From the NCBI RefSeq assembly GCF_030867145.1, contig NC_134427.1:11679001-11743000 (forward strand): a stretch of DNA of 64,000 nucleotides, read 5' to 3'. Numbering within the stretch: position 1 is the first letter of the stretch; each line of letters opens with the position of its first letter. The notes beneath the pieces were generated by a model that was not told where the DNA came from, searched no databases, and saw only the letters and a list, made by a program, of their open reading frames with translations. Of the stretch, positions 17,493 to 34,419 are shown piece after piece. This DNA is from Opisthocomus hoazin (lineage: Eukaryota; Chordata; Aves; Opisthocomiformes; Opisthocomidae). Both the position numbers and the translations under genes were made by a program.

Positions 17493-18105
17493 TGCAGCAG
17501 GACGGAGGGGCGCAGTACCAAGGCAATCTGCAGGGTTCAGAAATAGTACAAAATAGGTATTTGACTTGTGGATTCTGCAGAAAGTCACACATGGAAGAAC
17601 AGAACATAGTATCGCCATCCCCATTTCTGAACAAGTTCTGTATATAGGAGGTAATCTCTCCTATTAGAGAGATTAGAACTAGGAACTGGACAAGCTTTCA
17701 GGCACACAAGTTCTCCATCAGGTCCAAAATGCAAGCAGTGGGTCACCACTGTAAGTACAAGGTGAGAACAACCGTTGAGAGTTTAGTATCAATTATACCA
17801 CTTATGGTGAAAACTCTGTATCTGAAAGCTTGTCTAGTTTTTCCAAACATACCATCACTAGTTACAGATCTCTTCCAGCCCATGTCGTCAGGCTAACAGC
17901 ATGTCTGGCCCATGTCGTCAGAAACAGCAAAATCACCAGGGATCACCGTCACTAGGCCTTCCTTTCCACCATACAATCACCGGCTAACTAATTTCTCCTA
18001 TCTGACTCGCTCTACTGGAAGATGTAAAAGATGCACAGGCCTAACATCAATACCAGTCATCTGGAAAACCAGTTCTTAACCACCCCAAGAACGATGACTC
18101 ACCTT

Positions 18106-18360
18106 ACAAATGGAGCTGCACTTGTTTTCTGTGTGTGATCTCTACAGCTCAGAAGGGGCTTCCCAGACACAGAGACCTATATTCTCTGCTGCTCTTTTCT
18201 GGCAATGCTTTTTGCCGGCCAGTTTTCTAGGCCACAGGTGCAAATTCACACTGCAACAACCCCAAAACCACAGGTTCCTTAGTCAGCAGTCACAAGAGAA
18301 AGGCCAAGCACCAACCAAGCCTCCCCCTCCCAGGGATACTCTGCATGCGAAGGTAAAGGA
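18106..18360 (-). other. RAB9B: Possible non-coding RAB9B 5'UTR exon
   Basis: On the - strand a strong donor TTTGTAAG|GTGAGT lies at the 18106 end. A pyrimidine-rich acceptor (CTTATTCCTTGTCAG) lies near 18361. Human RAB9B has non-coding exons upstream of its coding exon. The pairing is a guess from splice signals only. Confidence 0.25.
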
Positions 18361-19559
18361 CTGACAAGGAATAAGAGCTTTTTTCGGCTGCTGTCTGTAC
18401 TGTACCAGCTCTAGAAACACAGCGCTTCTGTCTCCAGGACTGTCCAGGGAACACGTTCCTCCAGCATAACAGTCACTACAAAACAAACATCAGTCAGCAA
18501 GGTTGCCAGAACGGCGCTCGGTGCACTGCCCTTCAATTTGTAATGTCGACCCAGGTGGGAAGAACAACAGCAGAGCTCTAGAAAGCTGGAAGTACGGTAC
18601 TGATGGCTGGACTAAAACAGGCGAGAACAAGGCACTGAAGACAGAGTTTCCCTTGCTCTAAGTAAAACAGAACACAGCTCATTTCTCACCAGGACAGAGA
18701 CAGTGCATTATGGATGCTGAACCTAAAATAAGAAAAGAATAAATTGAAGGAGCTCTGGTGTGAGTGCACAGGCTGCGTAGCCTGTGCCTCCCCTCAATTC
18801 CGGGGAGATCAATAGTTTTGATCTGCTTGTCCTACCTACCCAGGCACTCTGGAATCTGATCTAAGGATTGAACATGTACCTGAATCTCCTAACTAGAAGA
18901 GTGAGCCAGCTGGCAAGCGCCTGCTATAAAGAGAGACAAGACCTGGCTTGCTTACACCTGCTACCAGCATTCCTGGGAAGGGCGTGGACACGTCGTGCTG
19001 CTTAGTGACACCACCACCAGACCAACCTGCAACCAACCCGAACAGGAACACTGCTCAGATCAGCACCCCTATTCCTTCCAGGACAAAAAAGCACCTTCTG
19101 CATTAATCACAGGGGGCCATACTCAGCTTTGTTTCTGCTCTTTCAACCAGTGCTTACCACAAAGCCCAAACCAGACACTTCTGCTTCAAGCTCGTTTCTG
19201 TGGGAAGCGCAGGAACTAACTGAAGGCTCGCCAATCCCACTTCCCCTGCAGAGACACCCCGAACGGAGCACAGCCGAGCCCACCCGGCGGGCCCCTGGAC
19301 ACTCGCAACGCACCTCTGCGGCCCCGGGGCTCTAACGCACCACACGCAACGCAAACCTCACCAGCGGCACAGCTCCCTGGGGCTGAGGGCTTTGGGAAAC
19401 CCCCCCGAGCAGCGAGCTGCGCAGAACCCGTGCTCCCCCTCGCCCCAGCCCTGGCTGAGGGGGGCTGAGGGCTGCGCCTGACCCCGGGCCCTTCCCGGCA
19501 CACGCCGTCCGTCCCGAGGAGATGCCGCCTGGAAATGGCTGGTTCGTAAGCGCCCAGCA

Positions 19560-20370
19560 GACGTTTTCAAAATGACTGATGGGTGACGCGAGGCCGCCCC
19601 AAAGCCCGGCAGGTCAGCAGGCTGCCGACAGTCGCGACATAGCTGCGACGCCAACGACAGCGGCGCTCTCCGCGACTGGCGCGCACCGCCCAGCCCTCTG
19701 CCAGCCGGGTCAGGCCAGGACGGAGCCCTCCCGCCTGCGGCTGCCGCGCGGTTCCCGCAGGCGGGGCCCGGCTGCCCAGGCCCCGGCTCCCAGCTCGGCG
19801 GGGGGCAGACCCTCCGGCGGGCCCTGGCCCGGCCCGCAGCCGGACCCCCCGGCGCAGGGAGAGGGGACGCGGCCGGGGAGCTGCCCGGGGATAGGGGAGC
19901 GCGGGGCGCCTCGGCAGGGCCCGGGAGATGGCGCCCGGCCCGCCCGCCCTTACCTCCCTCCGCGCCGCCGCCCACCCGCCCGCCGGGCGCAGGTGCCGCT
20001 CACCCCGCGCCTGCGCAGCCCACGCGCCCTGCCGGAGGCGCCCGCACCAGGCGGGGGGCGGGGCCACGCCTCGCCACGCCCCCGCCACGCCCCCCTGCGG
20101 GCTGCCGGGCGGGGCCGCGGCCGTCCCTCGTGTGCGCTGCCCGCCCCCTGCTGGCGCCCGCCAGTCACCGCGCTGGGCCCCGCCCGGCCCCCCGCTGCCC
20201 GCCACCGCCCCCCGCTGCCCGCCACCGCCCCCTCCCGCCCCCTCGCACCCCCCGTGTCCGGCACCGAGGGAGAGGACCCTCCGGCGGCTGCCCGAAGGAG
20301 CGCGATCCCCCCCCCCCCCCTCGCCACCGGCCGTGCGACCGGGAGGAGAATGCCTGAAAGAAAGCGGCTT
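19560..20370 (-). promoter_or_regulatory. RAB9B: CpG-island promoter of RAB9B
   Basis: A dense CpG island lies 2-3 kb upstream of the RAB9B coding exon. On the - strand a donor GGAGGGAG|GTAAGG at about 19954 could end the first, non-coding exon. No TATA box was seen. A run of 12 or more C lies near 20310. On position this is the RAB9B promoter; transcription the other way is also possible. Confidence 0.6.
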
Positions 20371-20399
20371 CTGGGGAAGAGCAGCAACTGCAAACACTG

Positions 20400-23255
20400 C
20401 AGACGGTTGAAAGGAAAAGTCGTCGCCGGGTGACCCCAGCCTGGGGCAGACAGCGAGGGGAGAGGGAGAGGGAGGGGGACGCCAGACCCCCGGGTGGCTG
20501 CAGGGGGGTTTTGGGGAGCAAGAGCCACCTGACCCCCCCACCCCGGGCATTGTCAGCTTCTCTTCCCACCAGCGCCTGGTGCCCACCCAGAGACAGCTCC
20601 GAAACCTGGGGACACTTCTCGCTGAGGGCTGCAAGATGCCCCAGGCACCTTCCCAGGGGAGGGTGGGACCAGAGCAGGACCCCTCACATGGACGCCCAGG
20701 GCCTTTTGGCCATCCGAACCCAGCACCAGCCCCAGGCTGAGCAGGTGCCACGGAAGTGCATCAGTTCCCTCCTCCTCCCCACAAAAACATGAGCTGGGAG
20801 GAGGATTTAAATTAAGCCAGGGATTATAGTAATACCAGCCTCGGTAATCTGTCGGGGGAGAAAGGGAATGAGAGGAGCGTTGGAGGGTGAGGAGGGGGCG
20901 GCAGGACGAAGGCCCGAGGGTACAGGGTGTTGGCAGTCTGGGACCAGCGGAGCCCGTAGTACGGGGATGCTCCTTGCGCATGTAATCGGGGCACCGAGGG
21001 ACGCGCCAGGGCCAGATGCGCAGGGTGCTGCTGGTACAGGCAGCAGACTCAGTCCGCACCACTGGCTGGGGCTCCCTCCGAACCCACCCGTGTCCCCACG
21101 CTGGCCCTGCCAGGGCCACGTGCCGCTGGGGCAAGCCTCCAAGCACGGCACACCTCCCCCTGCCAGCTCCCTTTGCCTGGCAGCCGTTTAATCCCATTAT
21201 TCATCATTACTTATTTATTAGAGATCTAATTTAGCGTGTAAGAATACCAAGGCCAGGAGGGACACGACACCTCCTGAGGGAGACAGAGCTGCCAGGACAG
21301 ATCCTGCTAAGGCAACAGAGGCCCGGGGTTCTGCAGCAGCACTGCACCGTGCCCTGACGCCCCGGACCACCCCGGGCAGCTCTAGCAAACACCAAAGTCT
21401 CAGGGGATGCTTCTTGCAGGGCTTAGTGAGGGCAGCATGTCCCTGCAGTGCTGCCAAGGACACCACAGGGCCAGTGGCCCCAGCTGACCGTGCTGGTGCT
21501 CAAGGGGCTCTCACGTTCCCCCAGGCTGAGCCGCGGGCACCGGGAGCCATTGGAGAGTCACCGGCCCATCTGAGCAGGGAGGTGCCTGGGCAGGGCTGGC
21601 TCCCGGCGGCTGTGCAGCTTGGCTGCCTCAGTGAGCTGGGTGAGAGCCGGTTTGGCATCTGTAATGGACTGACCTCGGCTGGCTGCTGGTGCCCACCAAG
21701 CCGCTCTGTCGCTTCCCCTCCTCAGCAGGACAGGGCGGGAGAAAATAAGATGGAAAAGAACTTGAGGGTCAAGCTCAAGGCAAAAGGCCATGTGCAGAAG
21801 CAAAGCAAAATGAAAGATTTACTCTTTACTTCCCGTCAGCAGGTGACACCCAGCCACTTCCCAGGAAGCAGGTCTTCAGTGGGTGCAGCAGTTGCTCCAG
21901 AGGACAAATGTCATAATAATAAATGCCCCTCATTCCTTCTCATTCCTCTTAGCTTTTATTGCTGAGCAGACATCATATGATACGGAACGTCCCTTTGGTT
22001 AGTTTGGGTCAGCTGTCCTGGCTATGTCTCCTCCCAAGACCTTGCCCACCCGAAGCATACTGGCCTTTGAGGGTGAGGAGGGGAATGTTGGAGAGACAGC
22101 CTTGATGCTGTTGAGCACTGCTCAGCAGTACCCAGGACACTGGTGTGTTATCAGCACCTTCCTAGCTACCAACACAAAGCGCAGCACTATGGGGGCTGCT
22201 CAGGGGAAGATGAATGCCATCTCAGCTAGCCCCAGGACAGTATCTTGGGGAAAAATGTATTTTGTAAGTGAAAGGAGACCTTTGAGGAGACTAACCATGG
22301 CTTGAAGGGTTGCAAAGTGTCACAGCTACTGCTCCACGGCTCCACCACCCTGGTGCAGTGACACAGCCTGCGGGCACAACCCGGCACGGCTTGCTTGGCC
22401 GCATAGTGGGGAGCGGGGTCTGGACCTTCTCCTGGGGAGGTCTGGCAGGGACAAGGGAAGAATTAAGCAGGAGGCAAACTGCAGAAGTGGAGCTCCTGGC
22501 TGAGCCCCCAGAAGAGAGGAGCAGGAGGGAGGCAGCGGGGAGCTGCTGGGAGGGCTGGTGCTTCCCACGGTGCCTGGGAACTGGAGCCCTGGGCTCAAGG
22601 GCGAAGGAGGAATGGGCTTATCTGGGCATGACCTCGTGCTGGCGGGAAGCCTCCCAAGAGCTGGCATGGCCCCAGCACTGCATGCAGGACAGGACCTTGC
22701 CTGTGGGCCCTGGGCACTGCCGCTGCTTGCTGCAGGGGGATTGGGATGCTGCCCAGGAGCCATGAGCTGGGCGTGGAGTTCCAGGGCAGTGGGGGCAGCG
22801 CCAGGGCAGCAGGGCAGGGACTCTGCAGGGCATCGGGCTCCAGGAGCACGGGAGGTTTTACCCCTGGGCTCGGCTGCATCACCACCCCGAGAGGCTGCAG
22901 CACACGTGCCCGCTGCCGGGCTCTCACTCCCGGCTCTGGGTGTTACAGCAAACACGGGGAAGCCGGCGCCAAGGTGAGGAGCGCTGGTACAGCCTCATCC
23001 CCGCTGCCAGCCTGTGGCCACGCAAAGCGCTGCCAGCTCGTGCCCCGATGAGCCCAGCACACGTCCCGCACTGCAGCTGGAGCCTGGGCCTCTTCCTTTG
23101 TTTCAGTCTTGGTGCCCAGCTCAGCAGCTGCTTCTGCAAAGCCTGTACCCAGCGGCAGCTCCAGCCCACAGCATCTGCTCTGAAACACCCCCCAGCACGT
23201 GTTCCCCCCAACAGCCCTGCCACCCCTAGCCTTGACCAGCCCCAGCCTTGGCCAC
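20400..23255. other. Gene-free DNA upstream of RAB9B
   Basis: No coding exon was recognised. Two AT-rich blocks, 20808-20860 and 21183-21245, stand out from GC-rich surroundings and hold clustered homeodomain-like TAAT/TTAAT/GGATTA words, as conserved non-coding elements often do. A weaker AT-rich patch lies at 21910-21960. Confidence 0.35.
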
Positions 23256-23257
23256 CC

Positions 23258-23670
23258 CCATTTCCTACGAGGAGAGGCTGAGGGAGCTGGGGCTGTTCAG
23301 CCTGAAGAAGAGAAGGCTGCAAGGGGACCTAATATATACTTACAAATATCTGAAGGGTGGGTGTCAGGAGGATGGGGCCAAGCTCTTTTCAGTGATGCCC
23401 AGTGACAGGATAAGGGCAACGGGCACAAACTGAAGCAGAGGAAGTTCCGTCTGAACATGAGGAGGAACTTCTTCCCTCTGAGGGTGACGGAGCACTGGAA
23501 CAGGCTGCCCAGGGAGGTTGTGGAGTCTCCTTCTCTGGAGATATTCAAGACCCGCCTGGACAAGGTCCTGTGCAGCCTGCTGTAGGTGACCCTGCTTTGG
23601 CAGGGGGGTTGGACTTGGTGACCCACAGAGGTCCCTTCCAACCCCCACCATTCTGTAATTCTGTGATTTC
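23258..23670 (+). mobile_element. CR1 LINE, 3' end, + orientation
   Basis: The hallmark CR1 3' region is present: GAGAGGCTGAGGGAGCTGGG, GAGGAACTTCTTCCCTCTGA and CTGGAACAGGCTGCCCAGGG. It ends with GGTCCCTTCCAACCCC and the tail ATTCTGTAATTCTGTGATT. It is strongly 5'-truncated, holding only about 410 bases, with no intact reading frame. Confidence 0.93.
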
Positions 23671-26300
23671 CCTCAAGCCCACGGCTCCAACCAGTGGCTG
23701 CCAGGCATCCTGGCAAACATTTCCCGCTGAGGACCAACACAGCTGGAGCAAAGCTAGGGAAGGTCCACCCATGCATCCCCCTCTACCCCACACAGCTCAA
23801 GCTGCCCTGAGGAAGTGCCCTGTGCAGTTTTTGTGAGCTTGGGCTGAGGCCTGGCAAGCTGAACACTTGCCAGCCACCACACGGGCACCAATAGCTCAGG
23901 GGTGTAGCAGAGTCCCCGAACAGCGTCATCCACGACAGCAAGACCACATCGCTGGTGACCGGCTGGAGACGGAGCAGCTGCCAGCACCGCAGGGGAATCG
24001 GGATCGTGGCATCAGGGATGGGAGCTGCCTCCTCATCGCCTCCTCCCTGCCCCGGGATGGCAGAGGTGCTGTTGGAGCCTTCCCTGCGGAAGCTGCAGCC
24101 CTGTCAGCTGGGAGTGGTGTGGGAGAGGCAGCGGGGAGAGGAACATGCCTAGGCTGCTGAGCCACCTCTCGAGACACAACACTGCAAGCGGGGGCTAGTC
24201 CCAGCCCCACCGCAGCCCCGGGGCTGGCAGCGGCCGAGCTGCGTGCCACCGCCGCAGCCTTTGCCCTCCCCTCCTCGCCCATCCCAGCTCATCCCTGAAG
24301 CCCCTTGGCCGGTTATCACGGACGTGCTGGGTGACAGCGTGGTGGAGCAGATGGCACCACAGGAGGAAGCACCAGCCATAATTTTACCTTGATGCAGGAG
24401 AACAGGCAGGTTGGGGCTTCGGGAGACAGCACGAGGCATCTGTTGCAACATGCTTATCTGCTGTCCATCGCTCCTGCGCTGGTTCCTGGAAAGCCACGGA
24501 GGCAGCTGGCAGGCGCCGGCTCTGGCCTCGCAAAGGGCCGTATTCCCGTGCTGAGCCCTGGGTCGCATCCTGCACTGCACCCTCCGTGCTCAGCTCGTGC
24601 CCTGCACCACTCTCGCGGTTCCCTGCGGGCAGCGGGACGTTCTCCTACAGGCTGACCCAGGCAGGTTCGGAGCTGTGACACCACATGGTGCCTCCAGTGC
24701 TGGCAGAGGGGCACCCGGGCTTGGGGACAGCAGTGTCCCTGGGGAGAGAGCACCGGCCTCTGCCTTGCCCGGACAAAGCGACATCGCCTCGCGGGTGACA
24801 CCCGCCACGGAAAGGCTCTTTTGGTTTTCTACCCCTCAAGGTTTCCTCACATCATGCAGACACTTGCACAGTCGATAGCTGTCTCGGGCACCCCTGGCAA
24901 AGCCTGGCTGGCCGTGTCCTGGCGTGGGGCTGGATGCATTCCTGCCGCCATCACTGCCATGGGTTTGAGCCCCCGCCTTGTCCCTTCTCAGCTCCCCGGG
25001 GTGCCATACCCCAGCTGCTGCCTGTGGAGAGGAATAAATCACAGAGTGGGGCTATGCGTTGGGAGCAGGGGAACAGAATGGCTTTTCATGCCATAATCCT
25101 TTGTAATAAAGCACCAGGGGAAAGAAAGGCGATAAACAATGTCTCCTGTGTGACCCAGCTGCTTCCTAAAATAAAGCACTCCTCTCCGCCACCAGCTGCC
25201 CCAGCTCGGGCACAAGTGCAGGCACTGCTGCACGACACCGGAGCTGCGTCCCCCGCGGGAGCGTGTGCTGCTGCAGCTCCCGGCACGGCCCCACAGGCCT
25301 GCGGAATCTGCAGAATGCAGCTGGGGGGGCCAGAAATGAGCTATTAATTCTGGCCGCTCTCGGGAGTGGGCTGCGAGCCGCCGAGGGACTCGGCACCCCC
25401 CGGCACCAGCAGCACGCGTGCCGCTCGGTGAAGGCATGCGACAGAGCCGCTTCCGCCTGCGCCCCGCGCCGGCAGCAACCCGAGCAGATGTGGGCTGCAG
25501 GGTGGCTCAGTGCCCAGCTCCCCAGCTTCATTCAGACGTGGGCGCTGGCAGGAGCTCGGTGCTTGCCGGGGCGCTGGAGGAGAGGGCAGGAAGCTCCAAG
25601 TGCTCCTGGTTCATCATCACTTGGGCTGAGCCCTCGCTGGCAGGGGATGAGTAAGATCCTGCTGGTAAACCTGACCTCCTGGGCATCGTTTTGAGAGCAG
25701 TAATAACTTCCCTGCTGCTGGGGAAGGTGTTGGGGTGTGCCAAGCGTGGCAGCCCGGCTCTGCTGGCCACTGTGCAGCCCACAGGCAAGTTACCCGGTGC
25801 GGGTGTCCAGAGGGCCTGGATCGCTGTGCCGGTGCCTTCGCACCCACTGGTCGGGGACAGGGGCTTCTTGCCCCATGGCTCCAGGGGCTCTCCAGCACGG
25901 CGTGGCTCCCTGCGCGGGGTGGGGACAGTTGTCCATGAATCCTCCCCTGTGGGGATGGTCTGACCTGCAGTGCCACATCGCACACGCTGTCCCGCCCCGC
26001 GCTGGCCTCCCATCAGCTCCTTTCCCAAGGGACCGTGGTCGCCAGCTCGCACAACACTTTCATTTCCCTGTTACTGCTCAGTCTCTTCTGCTTTCCCTTT
26101 TTACAGCTGCCCATGTAACTGCTCGCTCTGGTGATAAACACACACCTTCCAAGGGGGTGTTTACTTGGACGGACCGTGGTGTGGGCTGGGGCTGGCGATT
26201 TCCTGCCGTCCAAAGCCCGGAGCTGCCCCAGGCCCTGGTCACCACCACCTTGCTCTCACCACTTTCTGCCGCAGCTCCAAGGGCTGCGGGATGGAGATCG
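23671..26300. other. Intergenic DNA between two CR1 tails
   Basis: No gene recognised. The patch 25085-25175 is unusually AT-rich (AATAAAGCACC, then GATAAACAATG) in GC-rich surroundings, and 25335-25360 holds GAGCTATTAATTC. Both could be conserved regulatory blocks; there is no evidence beyond composition. Confidence 0.3.
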
Positions 26301-26304
26301 GCCA

Positions 26305-26531
26305 AGAGAAAATTCCGTCTGCTGGCATGCAAAATCCTCCCTTGCACTGTGGTCAGGCATTGGAATAGGCTGTCCAGGGTGATGGTGGAGACCCCGTCCC
26401 TGGAGGTGTTCAAAAAACATGTAGATGTGGCAGCTCGGGATATGGTTTAGCAGGCATGGTGGCGTTGGGTGGATGGTTGGACTTGGTGATCTTAGAGGTC
26501 TTTTCCAGCCTATGATTCTATGATTCTATTA
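26305..26531 (+). mobile_element. CR1 LINE, 3' tail, + orientation
   Basis: Diagnostic CR1 words are visible: GGCATTGGAATAGGCTGTCC, CCCTGGAGGTGTTCAAAAAA and GGTTGGACTTGGTGATCTTA. It ends with ATGATTCTATGATTCTAT, the CR1 terminal octamer repeat. It is 5'-truncated to about 225 bases. Confidence 0.92.
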
Positions 26532-29500
26532 TGCACTCTGCAAACCAGCATGGTGCTGCATGCCGCAGCCTGGCAGGGTGGGCGCATGGCCAGGAGCAGG
26601 GGGACATCGGGGTGCCTAGAGTGGGGCTGTGCATGGGCTGACTCGGGCACCTCCTGCAAGAGATGGGGTTATGATCCCCCCACAAGCGTGTATGGGGCCA
26701 AATCCTCTCCCGGCTGAGTCAGAGGGGATGGAGCAGCCAAGGGAGCAGGTGCCCATCCCAGCCGCGAGCCCTGATGGGAATTCACCCTGTGCTGCTGATC
26801 ACCAGGTATTTGCCCAAATTCCTCTCCCGGGTGACTCAGCCTTCTCCTCCCTCCTCTGCAGTGCCGGCCACAGCTCACCACCCGACGGAGCGATGGGAGG
26901 ACCCCGCCCCGGGAGCTGCAGGATGGGCCCCGGCAGGGGAGAGGCAGGGGTGTTGTCAGAAGAGCTGACACACACAACTTCTCCGGTGCCCGGCAAGGGA
27001 AGGCGGCGTTGAGCCCTGCAAGAGAGGTCCAGCTCCCGGGGTGGCATCCTCCGTGCATGGGTGGCTGCCCCATTCTGCCAGCGCTGCAGTGTTTCTAGGG
27101 GACATCAGCCTGGCAGGCGTCCTGGCCTCCCACACCGCTGGCAGCCGTGAGCCCGTGCTGTGGTGAAAAAGGGAATGTCCGGGGCAGGGAGGGAGGGAAA
27201 CTGTTGGTGTAAAGGACTTTTCTGTGATGCTTCTGCCCTTACTGGCTAATCCTCTGCTAGCAACAGGGACATTTTGGGCACTGGGTTGCAAAATGGCTTT
27301 CTCTTTATCCTCATACCTGAGGATACAGGGTTTGGGCAATGCATCCAGTACTTCCCTGTGCACCTTTCTAGCAGGGGTGTGGGTGGCAGAAGTGCCCAGG
27401 TTGCCCTAGTTTTGGTTAGATGCAGCCGCATCAGCCATACGACCCACTGAGATGCATTTGCTGGGGCTGGGGAGCTGCCCCCAGCTCCCACCAATGTCCC
27501 TGAGGCCAGGCTGGGGCTGCCACAACCCCTGGAGAGGCTTCCTCGGGGCACAGACCTGGCCATGCCAGCACTTAACCCGATATCTAAACCTGCATCGCTG
27601 CATCCCCAAGGTGGCCACAGTGAAAAAGCAACCCAAACCCAGGTAACTCGGCACCTCTGTCCTCACCCCGCAGCTCCCTGGGATGCAGCAGGGTGGTCCC
27701 ATGGGCCGGTTCCACAGGCTCGGGGCGAACGCTGGAGCATTGCTGGCTCTTGGCACCAGCAGCTCTGTCGTTCGGGGCAACTGCTGGGGAGCCGCAGCCC
27801 TCGCCCCGGCTGGCGAAGCAGTCGGCCCCATGGGAAGGGGGTGCGTGGTCAGCAGGCACCTGGGGTGCCTGACAGCCCTGGGCAAAATCTCTGCTGCCCG
27901 CGAGTGCAACAGGGTGAGGGGGAAGGTTTTGTGAGCATGGTGGTGCCAGGACCCTCCTGCTGTGACCTTGCAGAGGTCTGAGTAACCTGGGGAGAGAGAA
28001 GTTGACCGGTGGTTTTCCATGCTGGCAGAGTGGCCTGTTGCAGCATGACTAAGAGCATGCGGGAGGGAGAGGCACTGGAGCAGCATCAGGAGCAGCCTCC
28101 GAGACCTCCCTATCCCCAAAAGATGTCCTCCTCCCACTGAGCAGGGGGAATCGGCTCCGCCACTTTGCATTTCCATCCCAAAAGCTTCACTTGGTTCAGC
28201 TCACGCTCTGGCTTTCAGGGATGGGGAAAGGGCTCAGGCTGGCTTTTCCTCTGGGTTTGACCCAGCTCTCAGCCTGGGCGCATCAAGTGGCCAAGGGATT
28301 GCAAAGCCTCTCGCAGGAGGGGGAAATGCTGAAGCAGCAAGAAGTTGCTTAACCTTTAGTGATCTGTGAGCCCTGCCCGCTGCTGCCGGGCCCAGCTCTT
28401 GCTGACATGACCTTTTCTACCTTCTGCTTTCACAGAAGGGTCCGAAGATGCCCCCTGCCCCCTCCCCAGCACAGGGCTGAGCCTGCCTTACCCAGTAAGA
28501 GAAACCAGCCCCGAGAAGCAACATGCGCTGCTAGGGCAACGAGTGGCTGCTGCCACCCTGGCACACTGGCAGCCCACCCCCACAGCTGGCACCGGGAGGA
28601 GGATTCCCACATCCAGGATAGAATGCTGTCCTGGGGACATCAGGGTGCTGAGGGGGTATAGCTGCCCTGGCATGTGCTGAGCTTCCCGGTGCTCAGCAGC
28701 AGCCCCACCCGGGCCTCAGCATCGCTCCCCACCGCCCGCACCCCATGGCAAACCCCGTACAGTGCCCCAGCAGCACGCAAAGACCAACCTCTTACCTTCA
28801 GCGCTTTCGACCCTGCCGTTACGGGGTGACGGCCGTTGCAGCCACACAAGCAGTATCATTGCAGCCCTTGGCAGGCAGTGTGGGTGGAGGTACCAGGAGG
28901 TGTCCAGACAGGCACAACAGCCCCGTGTTTGTCTCCAGCTGACCCGGCTCACTAGGGCCACCGGCCAAAACTATTAGTTGGAAAGTCTGCCTCCACCTCC
29001 TCCACAAGCAACCCTGCAGGGCAGGTGCAGGGAGGAAATCCTGGCGGCACCCAGGAAGCCTCGGCACAGACCTGGAGGCACCGTCAGACACCAGCTCCCT
29101 CCTGCCCACACTGCTAGACGCAGGGATCTCCACTCCTGTCAGGCAGGGCTGGGATCAGCCTCGAGGGTACCCAAGGGGTCTGCTGCATGAATCCATCCTG
29201 ACAAGGCTGCAAAAACCTCCTTCAACCAAGGGCAGGGGTGGAGGCTGGCTCAAGGCGAAGCGAAGGGCTACGCAGGGAGCAAGGGGAGAGCTCTGCCCTG
29301 AGAAGTGGGTGGACAAAGCCAGCCTGGCACCAGCAGGACCCAGGCCGGCACCAGCACCTCCAGCAGGGCAGGAAGGCCCAGGTTAGCAGCTACCCAAAGA
29401 TGCCCCAAGAAGCCGCTGTGGTGGTGGGATTGCTGGTGGAACACAGGAGCCTCAGCCAGCTGAGCCATCGGCCCCTGCACCACCAACACTCCCAGCTCAG

Positions 29501-29690
29501 ACCTCCCCCAGGCCGCCAGGAACTGAGCCCTACACAAACACCATGCTGGACTCGCCCTGCAGGGAACCATCACATACAGCCCTGTGAGCAGCACCAAACC
29601 ACCAGTGCTGCTGCAGCACCAGGCAGAGACCTTCCCACCCCCCAGGGCAAGCCAGGCTGCAGCCTGAACCTCTGCCAGGGAAGAAGCCAC
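26532..29690. other. Gene-free DNA downstream of the thymosin gene
   Basis: GC-rich non-coding sequence. No CR1 tail, RNA gene or exon with a recognisable domain was found on either strand. Confidence 0.4.
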
Positions 29691-29699
29691 AAGCCATAG

Positions 29700-30164
29700 G
29701 TAGGTCATCACATTTTTTATTTTGTAACAAACTTCTCATTTTTCCCCCAAGGAAGACAAAAAACCGTGAGTGAGGCCACAGAACACCATCAGTGAAGAGT
29801 ATGTGAGACAGACCCAGGCCATGGGCCAGGCCAGAAAGGATCCCCACTCCCCCAGGCAGAAAGGGCCTGTCCCCAAGAGCCTCCGCAGCCCTTGCTCATC
29901 TCCCCACCACATTAGAGCAAGGTCAGCGCTGTCAACAGAGCCGGCTGAGCAGCAGAGATGGGGCCGGGTCAGGCTATTGATGGACTGAGAGGGCCACGCT
30001 TGGTTCCCCCCACCTGCCAAAGCTGCCAGCGAGGTGAGACAGTGGGTTAGGTGATGCAGCTGTTTCCTACACATGTAAATGATGTAAATTTTTAAAAAAA
30101 CACATGATTTAATTCAAAGCAAAAAGTAATCAAGTGGTAGCTCTTCCTGCCAGGCCATCTCACT
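29700..30164 (-). other. 3'UTR of the thymosin beta-15 gene
   Basis: About 450 bases separate the stop codon from an AATAAA on the - strand (TTTATT at 29716-29721 on +). The block just after the stop is AT-rich. The transcript probably ends near 29700. Confidence 0.65.
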
Positions 30165-34400
<4,236 letters not shown>

Positions 34401-34419
34401 ACCTCTGCCTTCACCAATT

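Noticed and set aside
19567-20751. 394-codon frame on the - strand over the RAB9B CpG island
   Set aside because: Composition artefact: no domain, and overlapping frames on both strands are equally open.
26956-28176. Overlapping frames of 135 and 256 codons on the - strand
   Set aside because: No domain, no splice-consistent exon, and several other frames in the same stretch are equally open.
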